Assembly (NCBI GenBank): GCA_045645985.1
Contig: JAZRJV010000023.1
Location: forward strand, 1 to 26,652
From: RGIG9060 sp045645985
Lineage (GTDB): Bacteria; Spirochaetota; Spirochaetia; Treponematales; Treponemataceae
Direction: 5' to 3'
Length of the DNA: 26,652 bases
In this document: in pieces, positions 21,824-26,652 of the stretch
How positions within the stretch are numbered: position 1 is the first letter of the stretch
Layout of the letters: each line of letters begins with the position of its first letter
Made by a program: the position numbers and the translations under genes
The notes under the pieces: model-generated
What the model was told of the DNA's origin: nothing
The model's input: the letters and a program-made list of their open reading frames with translations, nothing else
Database searches by the model: none

Positions 21824-23212
21824 ATGAACAAGAAACTTTTTATCGGAATTTGCTTATTTTGTTGTTTTTCTTGTATTTTTGCTTTGAATCACAAGGAATC
21901 AGGGCGAGAGTCTGTAACAGCAATTTTAGCAACTGGTACAATTCCCGCAAACTCAAAGGTTGATACAAAAGCCTATCTTGATGATTTTGCGTTTCCTTAC
22001 AGAGCACAAAAATCTAATCCATTATCTTTATTTGTGCATTCTAGCCAAAGTAGTATTTTTTCAACTGGGGATGATGTTGTTTTGCAAGTTGGCCTTAGAG
22101 CCAATAACAAGGATTTTTTTGAAAGTCGTGATGTAAATTATCTTATTTACATAAATAATCCAAGTTTTGTTTCATCAGATAGAGGCAAGTCTTTGTTTAC
22201 AAACGCATTAAAGCGAATGTTAGACACAAAAACTCCAGATTCATGTATTTGTCTTTATTCAATTACAGACAGATTGTTAAAATATGTAACTTCACCAAAT
22301 GATATTGCGCCAATCTTAAATCAAATTGGAAGTGAACCAAAACCAACTGATGTTGCATCAACTTTGATGGAAATAGGAAAATCAATAGAGATAAATTCTA
22401 ATGGAATGCCATGGCGAATTATGTGCGTTTCTGATGATGATATGTTCAAATCAGAATCTGTAAGAAATGCTTTTTTGTATATTCCAAGAATGTATAATTT
22501 AAATTACAACGATATTTCATTTTCATATATCGGTTACGGAATTGTTTCTGATTGGCCAAGAATAAATCAAATTTTTGCAGAAGAAAATGGAAATATTTAT
22601 TATGAAAAAACTTACAAAGCTTTAGAAAATCGTATTGTAAGTGATTTTGATAAATTTTCACACTATGATATTCAAGATATTGATGTAAAGATTTCATATT
22701 TCCCTTGGGTTGCAAAAGAAGATGTGGTGTTTACAATTCCTGCCATGGAGTATGATGGGCATAAAATCATTTTAGATTCAGTTTATCTTCCTTCAATTAC
22801 AAAACTTCCAGCTGATGAAGTTTTCAATTCTTCTTTCAAAAATGATGATGGTTCATACAAAACTGCCTTGGTTAGTGTAAGTTATATCTACGGAAAAGAT
22901 AAAACTCCAGTTTATAAAACTGATACAATTTCCATAAAATACACAGATAATCCAAGCGATGTTGAAAGTTCCAAAAATGCTATAGTGGAGCAGAGTATCG
23001 TGCTTTCTAGAACAGGTCAGATTTTTAGTGAATTAGAAACTTTGTGTAATTCTGGAAATTATATTCTTGCATTGGATTTGATAAATGCTCAAATTCAGGC
23101 TTTGCAGAAAATTCAAGAAAATAGCAAAGATAAACAAATTGAAGTTGAAATTCAAAATTTGAAAAAAGCACAGACTATTATTCATGAAAAACTTATGCAA
23201 GATGTTCAGTAA
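21824..23212 (+). CDS. exported protein with von Willebrand A-like middle domain
   Basis: A 462-residue protein with an N-terminal export signal (MNKKLFIGICLFCCFSCIFA; Cys residues in FCCFSC could serve as a lipobox, otherwise cleavage after IFA). Residues about 100-275 look like a vWA/Rossmann domain: VNYLIYINNPSFVSSDRGKSLFTNALKRML, DSCICLYSITDRLLKYV, PWRIMCVSDDDMF and ISFSYIGYG. The MIDAS site is degenerate (INNPSF instead of DxSxS). The C-terminal part is strand-rich and ends in a helical segment (about 405-460). The function is unknown. GGAGG lies nine bases before the ATG. Confidence 0.7.
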   Translation: MNKKLFIGICLFCCFSCIFALNHKESGRESVTAILATGTIPANSKVDTKAYLDDFAFPYRAQKSNPLSLFVHSSQSSIFSTGDDVVLQVGLRANNKDFFESRDVNYLIYINNPSFVSSDRGKSLFTNALKRMLDTKTPDSCICLYSITDRLLKYVTSPNDIAPILNQIGSEPKPTDVASTLMEIGKSIEINSNGMPWRIMCVSDDDMFKSESVRNAFLYIPRMYNLNYNDISFSYIGYGIVSDWPRINQIFAEENGNIYYEKTYKALENRIVSDFDKFSHYDIQDIDVKISYFPWVAKEDVVFTIPAMEYDGHKIILDSVYLPSITKLPADEVFNSSFKNDDGSYKTALVSVSYIYGKDKTPVYKTDTISIKYTDNPSDVESSKNAIVEQSIVLSRTGQIFSELETLCNSGNYILALDLINAQIQALQKIQENSKDKQIEVEIQNLKKAQTIIHEKLMQDVQ

Positions 23213-23238
23213 GTTTTAGAAAAATTTGCAAAAAAAAT

Positions 23239-23278
23239 AAGGCTGTTTAATTGAATTGATTTTCAGTTAAACAGCCTT
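23239..23278. terminator. bidirectional terminator between the vWA-like gene and adk
   Basis: AAGGCTGTTTAA at 23239-23250 pairs perfectly with TTAAACAGCCTT at 23267-23278, with A and T runs on the two sides, serving both converging genes. Confidence 0.85.
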
Positions 23279-23313
23279 TTGTTTTAATATTTACTTTGCA
23301 AAATTTTTAGAAT

Positions 23314-23946
23314 TTATTTGCAAGGAAATTTTTTCTTAAAATCTTCAAGGATGACTTCTCTTGCTGGACGAGCATCTATATCTGTTAAAAGAGATTTTTC
23401 TTTGTAAAAGTCGATAAGAGGTGCTGTTTGTGAACGATAAACTTCAAGTCTGTGTTGGATTGCTTCGATTTTATCATCATCACGAGTGTAAAGATCTTCG
23501 CCACATGCGTCACATTTTCCTTCTACTTTTGTAGGCAAGAATTTTACATGATAGTTTTGACCACAAGCTTTACAAACTCTGCGTCCAGAAAGTCTTTCTA
23601 CAACGCCTTCATCTGCAATGTCAAAATTTACAACTGCATCAACTCCAATGATTTTTGCAAGAGCTTCTGCTTGAGGAATTGTTCTTGGAAATCCGTCAAG
23701 AATGAATCCGTTTTGTGCATCTGCTTGAGAAAGTCTGTCTTTTACAAGTTCAACTGTGATATCATCACTTACCAAAGACCCCGCATCAATAATTGCTTGA
23801 ACTTTTAATCCAAGTGGAGTTTTTGCTTTGATAGCAGCTCTAAAGATTTCCCCAGTAGAAATATGTGGAATATTGTATGATGTTGCAACTTGTGCAGCTA
23901 AAGTTCCCTTACCAGCTCCTGGAGGGCCTAAAAAAATAAAATTCAT
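23314..23946 (-). CDS. adk: adenylate kinase, zinc-LID type
   Basis: Adk catalyses ATP + AMP to two ADP. The 210-residue protein has the P-loop GPPGAGKGT (7-15), AMP-binding STGEIFR and DGFPRTIPQAE. The long LID domain bears four cysteines in two CxxC pairs (C125/C128 and C145/C148), so it binds zinc. AGAGG precedes the ATG at 23946. It is a single-gene unit ending at the shared terminator. Confidence 0.98.
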   Translation of the reverse strand: MNFIFLGPPGAGKGTLAAQVATSYNIPHISTGEIFRAAIKAKTPLGLKVQAIIDAGSLVSDDITVELVKDRLSQADAQNGFILDGFPRTIPQAEALAKIIGVDAVVNFDIADEGVVERLSGRRVCKACGQNYHVKFLPTKVEGKCDACGEDLYTRDDDKIEAIQHRLEVYRSQTAPLIDFYKEKSLLTDIDARPAREVILEDFKKKFPCK

Positions 23947-24040
23947 AAAAAACCTCTTGATTTGTCAATCTTACTTTACATAGTATCACTTTTTGAAACT
24001 TGTAACAAGGTGTTTAATTTAGCGATTAATAGGAAAAATA

Positions 24041-24358
24041 CTACAATTCAATTTTTTCAAACATTGCATGAATATTTGATGTAACTGTTTCTACAATGTT
24101 TTTTTCTAATATTTGTAATTTATGTTTTACATCTTTACTTTCAGTTTTTTCTGTTTTAAATAACATTTCATAAGAAACCCCCAAAGCTTTTGCAACTTTT
24201 TCAATAACCTCTAAAGATGCACTTTTTCTTCCAAGTTCTATCTGTGTCATAAATGGTACTGAAATATCAGCTTTTTCTGCTAATTTTTCTTGTGTCCACC
24301 CACATTCTTTTCTTAGATTTCTTATGTTACTACCCAAAATTTCTATAATTTCACACAT
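24041..24358 (-). CDS. XRE-family helix-turn-helix regulator, divergent from the ankyrin genes
   Basis: A 105-residue DNA-binding protein with an XRE domain at about residues 9-67 (LGSNIRNLRKECGWTQEKLA, ADISVPFMTQIELGRKSASLEVIEKVAKALGVSYEMLF) and a helical tail (KHKLQILEKNIVETVTSNIHAMFEKIEL). There is no ribosome binding site; TATTAT on the minus strand ends six bases before the ATG, so a leaderless mRNA is predicted. Three TTGC...GCAA palindromes lie between it and the divergent ankyrin gene, one abutting its own -10, which suggests self-repression and control of the ankyrin operon. Confidence 0.9.
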   Translation of the reverse strand: MCEIIEILGSNIRNLRKECGWTQEKLAEKADISVPFMTQIELGRKSASLEVIEKVAKALGVSYEMLFKTEKTESKDVKHKLQILEKNIVETVTSNIHAMFEKIEL

Positions 24359-24364
24359 TTTTTT

Positions 24365-24370
24365 ATAATA
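24365..24370 (-). promoter_or_regulatory. -10 element of the XRE gene
   Basis: TATTAT on the minus strand, six bases from the ATG at 24358. It overlaps the edge of the first palindrome by one base. Confidence 0.5.
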
Positions 24371-24452
24371 TTGCTAACAGCAATACTTGATAATTATTCA
24401 AAAGCAATGTTATAATGTTGCTAATAGCAATGTATTTATTGCTTGTGGCAAT
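24370..24452. promoter_or_regulatory. three palindromic operator candidates, consensus ATTGCT-N3-AGCAAT
   Basis: Site 1 at 24370-24384 (ATTGCTAACAGCAAT) is a perfect palindrome beside the XRE -10. Site 2 at 24417-24431 (GTTGCTAATAGCAAT) sits just after the ankyrin -10. Site 3 at 24438-24452 (ATTGCTTGTGGCAAT) is a weaker copy. Centres of sites 2 and 3 are 21 bases apart, two helical turns. A further half-site AGCAAT is at 24403-24408, just before the -10. Confidence 0.75.
24387..24416 (+). promoter_or_regulatory. promoter of the ankyrin operon
   Basis: TTGATA at 24387-24392, 18 bases, then TATAAT at 24411-24416 preceded by an extended-10 TGT. It is embedded among the palindromic sites, with site 2 covering the predicted transcription start. 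Confidence 0.65.
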
Positions 24453-24487
24453 TTTATTGTCATTATTTATTTTTTTAGGAGTTTTGT

Positions 24488-25357
24488 ATGAAAAAACTAA
24501 TTTTGGGATTGCTTATTTTATTAAGCATATTTGGGGTAATCTGGTGTGAAACAGTAGACGAAATGTTATTACGCGGTGTAAGAACTGGTGATATTTCTGT
24601 TGTAGAAAAAGCTATTGCTAATGGTGCAAATGTAAATTTTTGTGATGCTAATGACAAAACTGTTTTAATGTATGCCTGTGAAAAAAATAATTATCCTATG
24701 GTAAAAAAATTGTTGGAATCGGGAGCTAATACATCGGAAAAAAATACATCTGGACAAACAGCTATTATGATTGCAGCAAAAGAAACTAATGATATTAAAT
24801 TTATAAAGCTTTTACGAAGTTTTGGTGCTAATATTAATGAAAATGATAATCAGGGTAAAACCGTTTTGATGTATGCATCTGAAAATCAGTCGGATGTAAT
24901 TGTAAATTTTCTTATTAGAGAAGGTGTTAACTTAAGATCATTAGATATTTTTGGTAATAGTGCCGCAATGTGGGCTGCTAAGAATGGGAATTTATATACA
25001 CTAAATGCGTTTTTGTCAGCAAATGCCGTAAACTGGGAGCAAATTGATTCCGAGGGTAATGATATTTTTATGCTAGCATGTTTGTCTGGTAATACAAATA
25101 TGGTAAAAAGACTTCTAGGTGGAAATACTGATTTTACTATTGAAAAGATTAATGCAAATGGAGAACCATTATTAATTAGACTTATAAGAAAAAAAGCATC
25201 AAACGCAATTATTGGTTTAGTTATGGATCAATATGACCCTGAGCAAATTCTTTATTTAAAAGATTTTGATAACCATGATTTAAGATATTGGGCAAAAAGA
25301 ACAAAGAATGATTATGTAACAAAAAAATTAGATGAAATAGAAAAAGAATGGAGATAA
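24488..25357 (+). CDS. exported ankyrin-repeat protein
   Basis: A 289-residue protein with a signal sequence (MKKLILGLLILLSIFGVIWC; Cys20 could be lipidated, although Trp at -1 is unusual). Residues about 22-225 are six ankyrin repeats with the usual consensus, for example TVLMYACEKNNYPMVKKLLESGAN, TAIMIAAKETNDIKFIKLLRSFGAN and TVLMYASENQSDVIVNFLIREGVN. A shorter helical end (to 289) may cap the stack. The repeats probably bind another protein in the periplasm or at the surface. AGGAG is seven bases before the ATG. It is first in an operon of at least three exported proteins. Partner unknown. Confidence 0.88.
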   Translation: MKKLILGLLILLSIFGVIWCETVDEMLLRGVRTGDISVVEKAIANGANVNFCDANDKTVLMYACEKNNYPMVKKLLESGANTSEKNTSGQTAIMIAAKETNDIKFIKLLRSFGANINENDNQGKTVLMYASENQSDVIVNFLIREGVNLRSLDIFGNSAAMWAAKNGNLYTLNAFLSANAVNWEQIDSEGNDIFMLACLSGNTNMVKRLLGGNTDFTIEKINANGEPLLIRLIRKKASNAIIGLVMDQYDPEQILYLKDFDNHDLRYWAKRTKNDYVTKKLDEIEKEWR

Positions 25358-25364
25358 GTTCATA

Positions 25365-26456
25365 ATGAAAAAAATACTTCCTTTTTTATTGCTATTTGTA
25401 GTAGTTTTATTTTCTTGTAAGAGTACAAAAGTTGTATCCCCTGTTGTATCTGAATCACAGGTATTATTTGAAAAATTATATGGGTATGTTACTAAAAATG
25501 ATGTTGACTCATTAAAAATCATAGTAGACGAAACTTCTCCAAAAAAGTTACGCTCTGTAATTGATTCTGTGGATAATTCTGGAAGAACTTTACTTCAGCT
25601 TGCTGTTTGGGATGAAAATCAAGATATCGTTAAGATTCTTTTGGAAAACGGTGCTTCTAAATTAGTAAAGGATAATTCGGGAAAAACTGCTATTGACTAT
25701 GCAAAAAAGATAGACAATAAAGTTATTCGTTCTCTATTGGGTATTGAAGATAGTGAAAAAAAGGAAGTAGAAAAAAAAGAACCTGTGTCATCTACTAAAA
25801 AAGATACATCTATAGATGTTCCTAATAAAAAATCTGCATATGGATTTACTGATGCAGGTGGTAAATACGATGTTGTGTTTGGAGCAACAGATTCAAAATT
25901 ACTTATAGCGATAAAAGAGCAGAATTATCCAGAAGTAAAGAAAATATTGGAATCTGGTTTTAATGTAAATGATACAGATTTGCTTGGAAATAATGGCTTG
26001 TTCTATGTAATAAATAACAATAATGATGTTATTTTAAATCTTTTGATTTCATATAACATTAATTGCAATTTTCAAAATAAAGCAGGTCAATTACCGTTGC
26101 TATATGCAATTGAGAAAGGAAATATAACTATCATTAATACTTTAATAGAATTTGGTTGTAGTATAAATAAACCAGATATTTATGGTGTTACACCTGAACT
26201 TCTTGCTGTACAAAAAAAGGACGCAAGTCTTCTAAAATTTATTGAGTCTAAAGGCGCTTATTTATCATCTAAAGATTTAGATGGTAATAGTTTGCTTCAT
26301 ATTGCAGTTAAAAATGAAGATATTACTACTGTGAAGTTTCTTTTAGCTCATGATTGTGATGTTTGGGCAACAAATGATGTTGGTGTTTCAGTATTAGAAA
26401 TAATGCAACAGTCTAAACATAATGGTATTAAATCAATTGCAAGTGATTATGAATAA
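25365..26456 (+). CDS. ankyrin-repeat lipoprotein with two repeat blocks
   Basis: A 363-residue protein with a clear lipoprotein signal (MKKILPFLLLFVVVLFSC, Cys18). A first ankyrin block (about 36-125; TLLQLAVWDENQDIVKILLENGASK) is followed by a charged Lys/Glu/Ser linker (about 128-170). A second, longer block (about 174-345) includes LLIAIKEQNYPEVKKILESGFNVND, LPLLYAIEKGNITIINTLIEFGCSIN and SLLHIAVKNEDITTVKFLLAHDCDV. It starts seven bases after the previous gene. Its 3' end overlaps the next start by eight bases, so the three genes are one unit. Role unknown; protein binding is inferred. Confidence 0.88.
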   Translation: MKKILPFLLLFVVVLFSCKSTKVVSPVVSESQVLFEKLYGYVTKNDVDSLKIIVDETSPKKLRSVIDSVDNSGRTLLQLAVWDENQDIVKILLENGASKLVKDNSGKTAIDYAKKIDNKVIRSLLGIEDSEKKEVEKKEPVSSTKKDTSIDVPNKKSAYGFTDAGGKYDVVFGATDSKLLIAIKEQNYPEVKKILESGFNVNDTDLLGNNGLFYVINNNNDVILNLLISYNINCNFQNKAGQLPLLYAIEKGNITIINTLIEFGCSINKPDIYGVTPELLAVQKKDASLLKFIESKGAYLSSKDLDGNSLLHIAVKNEDITTVKFLLAHDCDVWATNDVGVSVLEIMQQSKHNGIKSIASDYE

Positions 26457-26652
26457 AAAACTGTTTTTATGTTTTATTGTTCTGCTAACATTTAATGTGT
26501 TTTTGCTAGCAGAACATGAAACTTATTATGTTAATCATACAAAAACGCCTTCTATTACTATTATCAAGAAGGCGAATATAAAAGACAATAGATATGAGTA
26601 TTCTATTGAAAATAAATATGGAAGAGAAATTTGTAAACCCAAAGAGGCTTCT
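26449..26652 (+). CDS. exported protein, 5' end only (runs off the window)
   Basis: An ATG at 26449, eight bases inside the end of the ankyrin lipoprotein gene, opens a frame of 68 codons that reaches the last base of the window without a stop. It begins with a signal peptide (MNKKLFLCFIVLLTFNVFLLA, likely cleaved before EHETYY). The visible mature part (SITIIKKANIKDNRYEYSIENKYGREICKP) is not one I recognise. The overlap indicates translational coupling to the ankyrin genes. Confidence 0.75.
   Translation, partial: MNKKLFLCFIVLLTFNVFLLAEHETYYVNHTKTPSITIIKKANIKDNRYEYSIENKYGREICKPKEAS

Noticed and set aside
24359..24487. CRISPR-like array from the spaced TTGCT/AGCAA repeats
   Set aside because: The units are 15-base palindromes with unequal short spacers and sit in a promoter region; operators explain them better.

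Overview
The window (about one third G+C by eye) looks like a spirochaete chromosome, most likely Treponema. The support is a diderm lptC-lptA-lptB export operon, RNase Y, a 444-residue acetate kinase, a cheR-cheB pair, many exported proteins or lipoproteins with loose spirochaetal lipoboxes, a SUMF1-fold exported protein and ankyrin-repeat lipoproteins. The genus is inferred from gene content and style; no rRNA or tRNA gene is present to confirm it.

Layout. 1-211: right end of an IS3-family (IS150-like) element. 269-2482: exported SUMF1-fold protein and a CorA transporter, both on minus. 2483-3182: 700 bases without a gene but rich in hairpins and repeats. 3183-4519: PilZ protein translationally coupled to an RlmM-type rRNA methyltransferase. 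4658-8410 (minus): rny, then the lptCAB operon. 8533-10583: cheR-cheB. 10700-11563: lipoprotein and XRE regulator divergent over a large palindrome. 11613-13609 (minus): RseC-like protein, TPR protein, prenyl synthase, tightly packed. 13675-15186: rlmE and a LysM/M23 lipoprotein. 15261-16604: MarR regulator divergent from a membrane protein. 16637-19804: DJ-1 protein, PfkB kinase, ackA. 19805-20132: gene-free, with a G+C-rich structured patch. 20133-23212: deoD, nucleotidyltransferase, exported vWA-like protein. 23314-23946: adk. 24041-26652: XRE regulator, three short palindromes, and three exported proteins in a row (two ankyrin-repeat proteins and a cut-off third).

Most of the window is housekeeping and envelope biology: lipid and LPS-type export (lptCAB, prenyl synthase), wall cleavage (M23), RNA modification and decay (rlmM, rlmE, rny), chemotaxis adaptation (cheR, cheB), and purine and acetate metabolism (deoD, adk, ackA). 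The accessory signal lies in two similar modules, each an XRE regulator divergent from exported protein gene(s) across a palindromic control region.

Two further themes stand out. At least seven genes have no Shine-Dalgarno sequence and a -10-like hexamer only 6-9 bases before the start codon, which predicts leaderless mRNAs. Two intergenic regions carry structure unlike ordinary spacer.
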